Positions 17,492-24,578 of a stretch of DNA of 64,000 bases are shown in pieces. The stretch is from Sphingomonas sp. CCH9-E2 (GTDB taxonomy: Bacteria; Pseudomonadota; Alphaproteobacteria; Sphingomonadales; Sphingomonadaceae). Below the pieces are notes generated by a model, which saw nothing but the letters and a program-made list of their open reading frames with translations, made no database searches and had not been told where the DNA came from. The stretch spans positions 1-64,000 of the forward strand of contig NZ_LSJM01000230.1 of NCBI RefSeq assembly GCF_001557215.1. The letters are read 5' to 3'. Position 1 is the first letter of the stretch; the number at the start of each line of letters is the position of its first letter. Both the position numbers and the translations under genes were made by a program.

Positions 17492-18199
17492 TTACTCCAG
17501 CCAGTGGACGTCGACGGGCAGTTCGGTCTCCGCGAGGACGCGGCCGATCGGGTAGCTGCTCGACGCGCCCTGCTTGATTGCGGCTTCCAGCACCTTGCGC
17601 TTCTCGGCGCCGGTGATTGCGATCATCAGCGACTTGGCGTTGGCGATGGCGGCGGACGATAGCGTAACGCGGGCGACCGGAGCTTCGGGCGGCAGCGGGT
17701 CGGGCATGACGCCGAGTGCGCGGCGCTCCTTCGGGCCGTTCAGCGCTTCGTCGAAATCGGGGCCTGGGAAGATCGAGGCGGTATGGCCATCCGCGCCCAT
17801 GCCGAGCAGGACGAGGTCGAGCGGGAAGTGATGATCGGCGAGGCGCGCATCGGCGGCGCGGCCCGCGGCCTTGTAATCGTCGGCCTTTTCGCTCACCAGC
17901 GGAACGACGCGGGCACCCTTGGGAATGAACACCTTGCCGAGGCCGGTGACGTTGGACAGCGGGTCGCCGAGCGGGACGATGCGGTCGTCGGTCGGGACGA
18001 TCGTCACGCGCTTCCAGTCGAGCTTTGCCGCGGCGAGCTTTTCATAGACCGGAGCGGGGGTCTTGCCGCCCGCCAGCGCGATTACCGCGCCGCCGCGCGC
18101 ATCGATCGCGCTTTCGATGATGAAGGCGATATCGCCGGCGAGGGCATCGACCCACTCGCCCGCTTCCTCATATTCCCACCATTCGATTTCTTCGGCCAT
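17492..18199 (-). CDS. pgl: 6-phosphogluconolactonase
   Basis: Hydrolyses 6-phosphogluconolactone made by Zwf. The 235-residue protein is of the DevB/SOL type: ALAGGKTPAPVYEKL near residue 40, VPTDDRIVPLGDPLSNVTG and the GMGADGHTASIFPG motif with the catalytic His. It lies 41 bases after zwf and five before edd, consistent with one operon. The N-terminus (EEIEWWEYEEAGEW) is typical of sphingomonad versions. Confidence 0.95.
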   Translation of the reverse strand: MAEEIEWWEYEEAGEWVDALAGDIAFIIESAIDARGGAVIALAGGKTPAPVYEKLAAAKLDWKRVTIVPTDDRIVPLGDPLSNVTGLGKVFIPKGARVVPLVSEKADDYKAAGRAADARLADHHFPLDLVLLGMGADGHTASIFPGPDFDEALNGPKERRALGVMPDPLPPEAPVARVTLSSAAIANAKSLMIAITGAEKRKVLEAAIKQGASSSYPIGRVLAETELPVDVHWLE

Positions 18200-18240
18200 T
18201 TCAACTACTCCAGTGGGAAAACTTCAATCCGGTGTGAGGT

Positions 18241-19698
18241 TTATTCGTTCCAGGTCACGCCGTCGCGTTCGGTGAGCGCGATGGCGGCGGACGGCCCCCA
18301 GGTGCCTGACGCATAAGGCTTCGGCTTGACGTCCGCCATGTCCCAGCCGGCGCGGATCGCGTCGATCCACGTCCATTGCGCCTCAACCTCGTCACGGCGC
18401 ACGAACAAGGTGGGATCGCCTTCGATCAGGTCAAGCAACAGCCGCTCATAGGCGATGCGGCGGCGGGTGCCGGCGAATTCGGTATCGAGGCTTAGGTTCA
18501 GCGGCACTTCGCGCAGGCGGACGCCGTCGCGGTCGAGGCCGGGTTCCTTGGCCATCACCAGCAGGCGGACATATTCCTCCGGCTGGATGCGGATGATCAG
18601 CGTGTTCGACTGAAGCACGCCGCCACGCTCGGCGAAGATCGAGTGGGGCACCGGCTTGAACTGGACGACGATCTCGCTGCGCCGCTCGGTCATCCGCTTG
18701 CCGGTGCGCAGGTAGAAGGGCACGCCCTGCCAGCGCCAATTGTCGACATGCGCCTTGATCGCGACGAAGGTCTCGGTTCTCGAGGGCTTTTCCAGCTCTT
18801 CGGCATAGCCTGCGACGATCTTACCGGTCGACGCGCCGCCCGTATATTGGCCGGTGACGGTCAGATCGGCGGCGTCGCGCCCGGCGATCGGGCGGAGCGA
18901 GCGCAGCACCTTGACCTTCTCGTCGCGGATCGCGGTGCCGTTGAAGCGGGCGGGGGGCTCCATCGCGATCAGCGCGAGCAGCTGCAGGATGTGGTTCTGG
19001 ACCATGTCGCGCAGCGCGCCGACATCGTCATAATAGCCTGCACGCCCTTCCAGCCCCACCGTCTCGCTGACCGTGATCTGGACATGGTCGATGCCTGCCG
19101 CGTTCCACACCGGTTCGAACAGCGAGTTGCCGAAGCGCAGCGCGAGGATGTTCTGGACGGTTTCCTTGCCCAGATAATGGTCTATGCGGAACGTCCGCTC
19201 CTCCGGGAAGACCGATGCGACCGCGTCGTTGATCTCGCGGCTGGAGGGCAGGTCCGTGCCGAGCGGCTTTTCGAGGCCGATGCGGACATTGTCACCGGCG
19301 AGTCCCGCGGCAGCCAGGCCCTTGATCGTCGGTTCGAAGAATTTCGGCGCGGTCGACAGGAAGATGGCAAGGCCGCCGGAAATGTCGCCCAGCTTCTGTG
19401 CCAGCGCGTCGTACCCCTCGACCGTCGAGACATCGAGCGGCTGATATTGCACGCGATCGAGGAAGCGCGCGATCGCGTCGGCATCCTTGCGGTCTTCGGG
19501 CAGATATGTCTCCAGCGCCTTGGCGCAGAAGTCGCGATATTGGCTGTCTGACAGCGTTGACCGCGCGGTGCCCGTAATTGTGAGGCCGGCGGGGAGAAGA
19601 TTGTCCGCGTGGAGGCCGAACAGCGACGGAATCAGCATGCGCTGGGCGAGGTCGCCCGTCGCTCCGAACAGCAGCAGCTTGCTGAAAGCCTGTCGCAT
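18241..19698 (-). CDS. zwf: Glucose-6-phosphate 1-dehydrogenase
   Basis: Oxidises glucose 6-phosphate with NAD(P)+, the entry to the Entner-Doudoroff and pentose phosphate routes. Visible motifs are the nucleotide-binding LFGATGDLAQR at the N-terminus, the substrate-binding RIDHYLGKETVQN and LEKPLGTD. I place the start at the second ATG (485 residues) because GGGAGG lies four bases upstream; another ATG six codons earlier has no ribosome binding site. First gene of the zwf-pgl-edd-glk-eda transcript; the 197-base gap to argC should contain the promoter. Confidence 0.96.
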   Translation of the reverse strand: MRQAFSKLLLFGATGDLAQRMLIPSLFGLHADNLLPAGLTITGTARSTLSDSQYRDFCAKALETYLPEDRKDADAIARFLDRVQYQPLDVSTVEGYDALAQKLGDISGGLAIFLSTAPKFFEPTIKGLAAAGLAGDNVRIGLEKPLGTDLPSSREINDAVASVFPEERTFRIDHYLGKETVQNILALRFGNSLFEPVWNAAGIDHVQITVSETVGLEGRAGYYDDVGALRDMVQNHILQLLALIAMEPPARFNGTAIRDEKVKVLRSLRPIAGRDAADLTVTGQYTGGASTGKIVAGYAEELEKPSRTETFVAIKAHVDNWRWQGVPFYLRTGKRMTERRSEIVVQFKPVPHSIFAERGGVLQSNTLIIRIQPEEYVRLLVMAKEPGLDRDGVRLREVPLNLSLDTEFAGTRRRIAYERLLLDLIEGDPTLFVRRDEVEAQWTWIDAIRAGWDMADVKPKPYASGTWGPSAAIALTERDGVTWNE

Positions 19699-19815
19699 CG
19701 ATCCTCCCAATGTCATCGTTCCGCCGCCCTAGCAGCGGAAGCGCGGATTGCGAACCCGCGCATACCTATTCGGGGCTAAAGCTGGTGCAGCCTAGCCGCA
19801 CCTGTTGCCGCACCA

Positions 19816-19879
19816 GCCCGCTCCCCCACCCGGCCACCCATGAAATACTGACGTTGGGTGGCCGGGTGGGGGAGCGGGC
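19816..19879. repeat. Perfect 25-bp inverted repeat
   Basis: GCCCGCTCCCCCACCCGGCC plus ACCCA (19816-19840) is repeated exactly in reverse complement at 19855-19879 around a 14-base loop. It lies just after argC on the minus strand and upstream of zwf. There is no T-run, so it may be a dispersed palindromic element that also acts as a transcription or RNA-stability boundary. Confidence 0.85.
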
Positions 19880-19894
19880 CGGGGTCGCCCACGA

Positions 19895-20827
19895 TCAGAG
19901 CACCAATCCGGCGGTCTGGTCGAAACCTGCCATGATGTTGAGGTTCTGAACCGCAGCGCCCGCCGCACCCTTGCCGAGATTGTCGAGCGTCGCGATCAGG
20001 CGCGCCTGCCCGCGTTCGGCATTGCCGAACACGCGGATCGTCAGCCGGTCAGTACCGGCATCGTCCTCGAGCCGGACCAGCGTCGTCTCGAAATCGTCGA
20101 TTACGCGCACGATCGGCGAGTCGCGATAGGCATCGGCCAAGATGTGCAGGAGCTGAGCGGGCGAAGGCTTGCGCGGCAGCGCGGCGAGCGCGAGCGGCAC
20201 TTCGACCAGCATGCCGCGATAGGCATGAGCAACCGCCGGCATGAAGATCGGGGGATGCTCCATCCGGGCATGCTTCTGCATTTCGGGCAGATGCTTGTGA
20301 TCCAGATGGAGGCCATAGGCGCGAAAGCCCGTGGGTTCGGACCCGTCCTCGAACTCGGCGATCATTGCCTTGCCCCCGCCGGAATAGCCCGATGCGCCGC
20401 CGGTGCTGAGCTGCCAGTCCGCCGGGATCAGGCCGGCACGGACGAGCGGGCGGACGAGCGCGAGATAGCCGGTCGGCCAGCAGCCGGGATTGGACAGGCG
20501 CGGCGCGTCCGCGATCATCTGCGCCTGCGCCGGTTCTAGCTCGGCAAAGCCGTAGGTCCAGCCATCGGCGACGCGATGTGCGGTGGATGCATCAATGACG
20601 CGGGTGCGGGGATTGTCGATCAGCGCGACCGCTTCGAGCGCGGCATCATCAGGCAGGCACAGGATGACAAAGTCTGCGTCGTTGAGCGCTTCGGCGCGCT
20701 TGGCCGCATCCTTGCGATCGGTTTCGGCGAGCGTGACGAGGTCGATCTCGCTGCGCGCGGACAGGCGCTCGCGGATTTCGAGACCGGTGGTTCCGGCGGC
20801 ACCGTCTATAAACACCGAAACGGTCAT
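19895..20827 (-). CDS. argC: N-acetyl-gamma-glutamyl-phosphate reductase (type 2)
   Basis: NADPH-dependent reductase of the arginine pathway. The 310-residue protein belongs to the shorter type 2 group: FIDGAAGTTGLEIRERL at the N-terminus, the nucleophile Cys116 in SNPGCWPTGYL and the HKHLPEMQKH region that positions catalytic residues. Its ATG overlaps the TGA of the upstream SH3-like gene, so the two are translationally coupled. A 25-bp perfect hairpin follows the gene. Confidence 0.95.
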   Translation of the reverse strand: MTVSVFIDGAAGTTGLEIRERLSARSEIDLVTLAETDRKDAAKRAEALNDADFVILCLPDDAALEAVALIDNPRTRVIDASTAHRVADGWTYGFAELEPAQAQMIADAPRLSNPGCWPTGYLALVRPLVRAGLIPADWQLSTGGASGYSGGGKAMIAEFEDGSEPTGFRAYGLHLDHKHLPEMQKHARMEHPPIFMPAVAHAYRGMLVEVPLALAALPRKPSPAQLLHILADAYRDSPIVRVIDDFETTLVRLEDDAGTDRLTIRVFGNAERGQARLIATLDNLGKGAAGAAVQNLNIMAGFDQTAGLVL

Positions 20828-21237
20828 GCAGGCAGTCCGAGATCGGTGGCGGCGACATAGCCGACCAGGCCGTGTTCTGGTGCGCTGCCCCAGGCGAGGC
20901 CGCCCGACAGCTCGAGCACCTCGAACACTTCACCGGGATTCAGCACGGCAAGCTGCTCGGAATCCGCATCGCGGCCGAAGCGCAATGGTGTCCCCTGGGT
21001 GGTGATCCGCCGCAGTGGCGCGGCATAATGCGGCGCGAACACGCGGTCGGCGAGGCGCACATCGGCGAGATCACGGCGCGCGGCCTCACGCCGGGGGTCA
21101 ATCGCGATCGAGCGGCCGCTCAGTGCGAATCGGTTACGCCGGGGCGGATTGTTTGCTGGTGCTGCTGACGCCGTCGCCGGTGACGAATTGTCCGAATTCT
21201 GCAAGAAACTCCGCCCCTTCAGGTGTCCGCGCGACAA
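20824..21237 (-). CDS. SH3-domain protein (C40-peptidase N-terminal module only)
   Basis: The conserved part runs from SGRSIAIDPRREAARRDLAD through RVFAPHYAAPLRR to an SH3-like beta domain (PLRFGRDADSEQLAVLNPGE, GGLAWG, GLVGYVAATDLG). This matches the N-terminal part of sphingomonad NlpC/P60 (C40) peptidases, but the peptidase domain with its Cys-His pair is absent: the frame stops and argC starts in a four-base overlap. The start is uncertain. The only canonical codons are TTG inside the upstream MarR gene (21237 or 21204), and a CTG just before SGRS would fit the homology best. It may be a truncated peptidase or a stand-alone cell-wall-binding protein. Confidence 0.65.
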   Translation of the reverse strand: MSRGHLKGRSFLQNSDNSSPATASAAPANNPPRRNRFALSGRSIAIDPRREAARRDLADVRLADRVFAPHYAAPLRRITTQGTPLRFGRDADSEQLAVLNPGEVFEVLELSGGLAWGSAPEHGLVGYVAATDLGLPA

Positions 21238-21511
21238 AGATGTTTCGCTTGTCGGTTTCGTCGCGCTGGCGGCGCAGATAGCTTAGAGCGCCCAACCTGT
21301 TCAAGGCGCGTGTGACTACAGGCTTCGACACGTTGAGCGCGCGCGCCAATCCGCGCACCGTGTGCGGGCCCGGATCGAGATAGACGAGCAGCATCAATGC
21401 CATCTGGCGGTTGGTCAGATCGGGTTCGCCGGATCGGACATAATCGATCAGGGTCGATTTCCACTGATCGAGCGAATGGTCGGTTATGGCGTTCATCGCA
21501 CTACTCGTCAT
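21134..21511 (-). CDS. MarR-family transcriptional regulator
   Basis: 125-residue winged-helix protein. The core MALMLLVYLDPGPHTVRGLARALNVSKPVVTRALNRLGALSYLRRQRDETDKRNIFV shows a DNA-recognition helix (about residues 60-80) and the wing with the conserved DxRD-like turn (RDETDKRN). Dimerisation helices are short. It starts at an ATG without a clear Shine-Dalgarno; a second ATG five codons on is possible. It lies upstream of the SH3-argC pair on the same strand. Its target is unknown; autoregulation is usual in the family. Confidence 0.88.
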   Translation of the reverse strand: MTSSAMNAITDHSLDQWKSTLIDYVRSGEPDLTNRQMALMLLVYLDPGPHTVRGLARALNVSKPVVTRALNRLGALSYLRRQRDETDKRNIFVARTPEGAEFLAEFGQFVTGDGVSSTSKQSAPA

Positions 21512-21695
21512 TATCGTTACAGGCCCGCAAGAATCCGTTCATTCCGGGTAACTAACGCCCCGAAAGCCAACGGGTTTCAGCGCGATGACGAAATGTTCCG
21601 TTTCGGTGACGATCCCGGCGCGACCCCGATCGCGATCGACGGTTGATCCGCGTCCCCGGGTTGCCTATGTGGCCGCTTTCCCGAGAAAGACCGCC

Positions 21696-22037
21696 ATGCT
21701 GTTCACCTTCCTCCTCGTCGTTCATGCCGTCATCGCGTTTCTGCTGGTGACGGTGATCCTGATGCAGAAGTCGGAAGGCGGCGGCCTGACCACGGGGGGC
21801 AGCCCGTCGGGCCTGATGTCGGCGCGCGGTGCGGCCAATTTCCTGACCCGCGCAACCGCGATTCTGGCCGGTGCATTCATCGTGATGAGCATCACGCTGG
21901 CGGTGCTGGCGGCGACCCGCGGCGACACGGCGATCGACACCAGCCGCGCGACGGCACCGACCACGCAGAGCGCGCCGGCCGCCCAGCCGGTTCCGGCGGC
22001 TCCGGCGGACAACAGCGCGGTCCCGCTCGCCAACTAA
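21696..22037 (+). CDS. secG: Preprotein translocase subunit SecG
   Basis: Small inner-membrane subunit that assists SecYE/SecA in protein export. The 113-residue protein has two membrane helices (about residues 3-23 and 52-73) around the conserved cytoplasmic loop MQKSEGGGLTTGG and RGAANFLTRATA, followed by a Pro/Ala-rich tail. Start chosen by homology (MLFTFLLVVHAVIAFLL); the open frame upstream is unrelated. It lies 74 bases before pyrG, the common secG-pyrG order. Confidence 0.95.
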   Translation: MLFTFLLVVHAVIAFLLVTVILMQKSEGGGLTTGGSPSGLMSARGAANFLTRATAILAGAFIVMSITLAVLAATRGDTAIDTSRATAPTTQSAPAAQPVPAAPADNSAVPLAN

Positions 22038-22111
22038 GCGGCAATTTCAAACTTTATTTGGCGGCGCCCGGAGTCGGGCGCTTGCCCCAACTCGTGCTTG
22101 AAGGATAAGCG

Positions 22112-23758
22112 GTGACTCCCATGACGCGGTATATTTTCATCACCGGCGGCGTGGTCTCCTCGCTTGGCAAAGGCCTGATGGCCGCCAGCCTTGCCGCCTT
22201 GCTTCAGGCGCGCGGGTACAAGGTCCGCATCCGCAAGTTCGACCCTTATCTCAACGTCGATCCGGGTACGATGTCGCCGTACCAGCATGGCGAGGTCTAT
22301 GTGACCGACGACGGGGCAGAGACCGACCTGGATCTCGGCCATTATGAGCGGTTCACCGGGGTTGCGAGCCGCCAGTCGGATAACGTGACGTCCGGCCGCA
22401 TCTATAAAACGATCATCGAGCGCGAGCGGCGCGGCGATTATCTGGGCGCGACCGTGCAGGTGATCCCGCACGTGACCGACGCGATCAAGGACTTCGCCCA
22501 GGCCGAGACCGAGGATCTGGATTTCGTGCTGTGCGAGATTGGCGGCACCGTCGGCGACATCGAATCGCTGCCGTTCATCGAAGCGATCCGCCAGCTCAAG
22601 AATGAGCTGGGTCGGGGGCGCTCCATCAGCATTCACGTTACGCTGGTGCCGTACATCGCGGCGGCGGGCGAGCTGAAGACCAAGCCGACGCAGCATAGCG
22701 TGCGCGAACTGGCGTCGCTGGGCGTGCAGCCCGATGTGCTGGTGTGCCGTGCCGAAAAGCCGCTGCCAGCGAGCGAGCGCGCCAAGATCGCGCAATTCTG
22801 TAACGTTCCTGCCAGCGCGGTCATTCCCGCGCTCGACGCGCCGAGCATCTATGCCGTGCCGCTGCAATATCATGCCGAGGGGCTGGACAGCGAAGTGCTG
22901 CGCGCATTCGGGATCGAGCCGGGCGCGGCGCCCGACCTGTCGCGCTGGACCGAGATTACCGACCGCCTGTTCAATCCGGAGGGCGAAGTGACGGTCGGGG
23001 TGGTCGGCAAATATGTCGGCCTGCCCGACGCCTACAAGTCGCTCAACGAAGCGCTGGTCCATGGCGGCATTGCCAACAAGGTGAAGGTCAATATCCGCTG
23101 GATCGACGCCGAGCTGTTCGAAAAGGGCGACGATGCCGAGGTCGCGGCGAATCTGGAGCCGTGCCACGCGATTCTGGTCCCGGGCGCATTCGGTTCGCGC
23201 GGGGCCGAGGGCAAGATCGCCAGCGTCCGCTTCGCGCGCGAGCGCAAGGTGCCCTATTTCGGCATCTGCTTCGGCATGCAGATGGCCTGCGTCGAAGGTG
23301 CGCGGAACATGGCCGGGATCGCCAATGCGTCGTCGACCGAATTCGGTCCGACCGAGGAGCCGGTGGTCGGCATCATCACCGAATGGATGAGCAAGGACGG
23401 GATCGAGAAGCGCGAAGAAGGCGGCGATCTGGGCGGCACGATGCGGCTGGGGGCCTATCCGGCGAAGCTCGACGGCAATTCGGTCGTCGCGTCGATCTAT
23501 GGCGGGGAGGCGATCAGCGAGCGCCATCGCCACCGCTACGAAGTGAACACGGGCTATCGCGAGCAGCTGGAAGCGGGCGGGCTCGTCTTCTCCGGCATGT
23601 CGCCCGACGGGATGCTGCCCGAAATCGTCGAGCGACCCGACCACCCGTGGTTCGTCGGCGTGCAGTTCCACCCGGAGCTCAAGTCGAAGCCGTTCGATCC
23701 GCACCCGCTGTTCGCCAGCTTTATCGAGGCGGCGGTGCGCCAGTCGCGCCTGGTGTGA
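22112..23758 (+). CDS. pyrG: CTP synthase
   Basis: Makes CTP from UTP with glutamine and ATP. 548 residues. The synthase domain opens with [15 protein letters not shown] and has the Mg/ATP loop and the [13 protein letters not shown] motif; the glutamine amidotransferase domain has the nucleophile in GICFGMQMA and the His-Glu of [14 protein letters not shown] at 22112 is preceded by AAGGA at six bases, which favours it over the ATG three codons later. It follows secG, and a terminator lies about 30 bases after the stop. Confidence 0.97.
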   Translation: MTPMTRYIFITGGVVSSLGKGLMAASLAALLQARGYKVRIRKFDPYLNVDPGTMSPYQHGEVYVTDDGAETDLDLGHYERFTGVASRQSDNVTSGRIYKTIIERERRGDYLGATVQVIPHVTDAIKDFAQAETEDLDFVLCEIGGTVGDIESLPFIEAIRQLKNELGRGRSISIHVTLVPYIAAAGELKTKPTQHSVRELASLGVQPDVLVCRAEKPLPASERAKIAQFCNVPASAVIPALDAPSIYAVPLQYHAEGLDSEVLRAFGIEPGAAPDLSRWTEITDRLFNPEGEVTVGVVGKYVGLPDAYKSLNEALVHGGIANKVKVNIRWIDAELFEKGDDAEVAANLEPCHAILVPGAFGSRGAEGKIASVRFARERKVPYFGICFGMQMACVEGARNMAGIANASSTEFGPTEEPVVGIITEWMSKDGIEKREEGGDLGGTMRLGAYPAKLDGNSVVASIYGGEAISERHRHRYEVNTGYREQLEAGGLVFSGMSPDGMLPEIVERPDHPWFVGVQFHPELKSKPFDPHPLFASFIEAAVRQSRLV

Positions 23759-23786
23759 CCGCCAGCGCCTGATATGGGCATCAAAA

Positions 23787-23822
23787 AGGGCGCCCGAACC
23801 GCAGTTCGGACGCCCTCTTTTG
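23787..23822. terminator. Bidirectional intrinsic terminator between pyrG and hsp20
   Basis: A 13-bp stem with one mismatch (AGGGCGCCCGAAC / GTTCGGACGCCCT, loop CGCA) is flanked by an A-run on the left and CTTTT on the right. It can end transcription of pyrG on the plus strand and of the convergent hsp20 gene on the minus strand. Confidence 0.85.
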
Positions 23823-23865
23823 TGGCGATGCGCAAGGGGTCAGCGCACCGCCCAAGGGTGTCACA

Positions 23866-24330
23866 TCAGGCGACGTCGCGATGTTCGATCGCGGTCTTTT
23901 CGGTGCCGCCGCCGATCGCGATCTTCTTCGGCTTCATCGCCTCCGGCACCTCGCGCACCAGCTCGATCACGAGCAGGCCGTCAGTGAGGTCGGCACTTTC
24001 GACGCGGACGAAGTCTGCCAGTTCGAAGCGGCGCTCGAACCCGCGATTGGCGATGCCGAGATGCAGCATCTGCGCGGGGTTGTTGTCCTGGGTTTCGCCC
24101 TTCTTGCCGGTCACCTGCAGCAGATTCTGCTGGGCGACGATCTCGATCTCGTCAGCCTTGAAGCCGGCGACGGCGATCGTGATGCGATAGCGGTCGTCAG
24201 ACACGCGTTCGAGGTTGAAAGGCGGATAATTCTCGCTGCTGGACTGGCGCGCGGTTGCTTCGAGCATGTCGAAGAGCCGGTCGAAGCCGATCGTCGAGCG
24301 GCGGAAGGGGGTCAAATCGATCTGACGCAT
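23866..24330 (-). CDS. Hsp20-family small heat shock protein (IbpA-like)
   Basis: ATP-independent holdase that keeps unfolding proteins soluble. The 154-residue protein has an N-terminal arm (DLTPFRRSTIGFDRLFDML), an alpha-crystallin domain from about residue 33 to 120 (YPPFNLERVSDDRYRITIAV, ending GLLVIELVREVPE) and a short tail with PKKIAI, the I-x-I type oligomer contact. Start fixed by GGAGG eight bases before the ATG; a TTG five codons upstream lies inside that site. Its leader resembles a ROSE RNA thermometer and is preceded by a sigma32-type promoter, so heat control is likely at two levels. Confidence 0.94.
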   Translation of the reverse strand: MRQIDLTPFRRSTIGFDRLFDMLEATARQSSSENYPPFNLERVSDDRYRITIAVAGFKADEIEIVAQQNLLQVTGKKGETQDNNPAQMLHLGIANRGFERRFELADFVRVESADLTDGLLVIELVREVPEAMKPKKIAIGGGTEKTAIEHRDVA

Positions 24331-24418
24331 AGCGTAATCCTCCAATGAGCAATTTCAACGTCTTGGGGCATCCGGTTCATCCGCGATGCCAGGTTCGTCC
24401 GGCCCTGACGGCGCCGAA
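24331..24418 (-). promoter_or_regulatory. ROSE-like RNA thermometer in the hsp20 leader
   Basis: The roughly 88-base leader can fold into successive hairpins: GTTCG/CGAAC, then GGCATC-G-CGG / CCG-GATGCC. A terminal hairpin has TTGCTC facing the Shine-Dalgarno (loop ATTG, then GAGGA), with a G opposite a G. A UUGCU-type anti-Shine-Dalgarno with a G-G mismatch is the hallmark of ROSE elements that control rhizobial and other proteobacterial small heat-shock genes. Folding was done by eye. Confidence 0.7.
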
Positions 24419-24425
24419 CGATCGA

Positions 24426-24454
24426 GATTTGGGAAGTGTCGTGCAGCTTTCAAG
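24426..24454 (-). promoter_or_regulatory. Sigma32-type heat-shock promoter of hsp20
   Basis: On the minus strand CTTGAAA (24454-24448), a 14-base spacer and CCCAAATC (24433-24426) match the sigma32 pattern CTTGAAA-N13-15-CCCCATNT well. The expected transcription start, about seven bases further, gives the leader that forms the ROSE-like fold. Confidence 0.7.
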
Positions 24455-24578
24455 AGCGCCGAACCGAGAGAATATCGCGCCTAAAGCCTATCGAGGCACT
24501 GGGAATAGAATTGCTTGCTGGCTAATGCCTACTCGATTGATGGAGTTTAACGCGACGACATCAAGAGGGGATCGGCGC

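Noticed and set aside
15909..17555. 548-codon plus-strand frame opposite edd
   Set aside because: Composition is typical of antisense frames (Arg, His, Ala, Asp rich) and no domain is visible; edd on the other strand is complete.
22034..23704. 556-codon open frame antisense to pyrG
   Set aside because: It is a shadow of pyrG caused by high third-position GC; its translation is His/Arg/Gln-rich without family motifs, while pyrG is unmistakable.
24345..24578. N-terminal extension of the TonB receptor over the hsp20 control region
   Set aside because: It has no signal-peptide character and occupies the sigma32 promoter and ROSE-like leader of the divergent gene.
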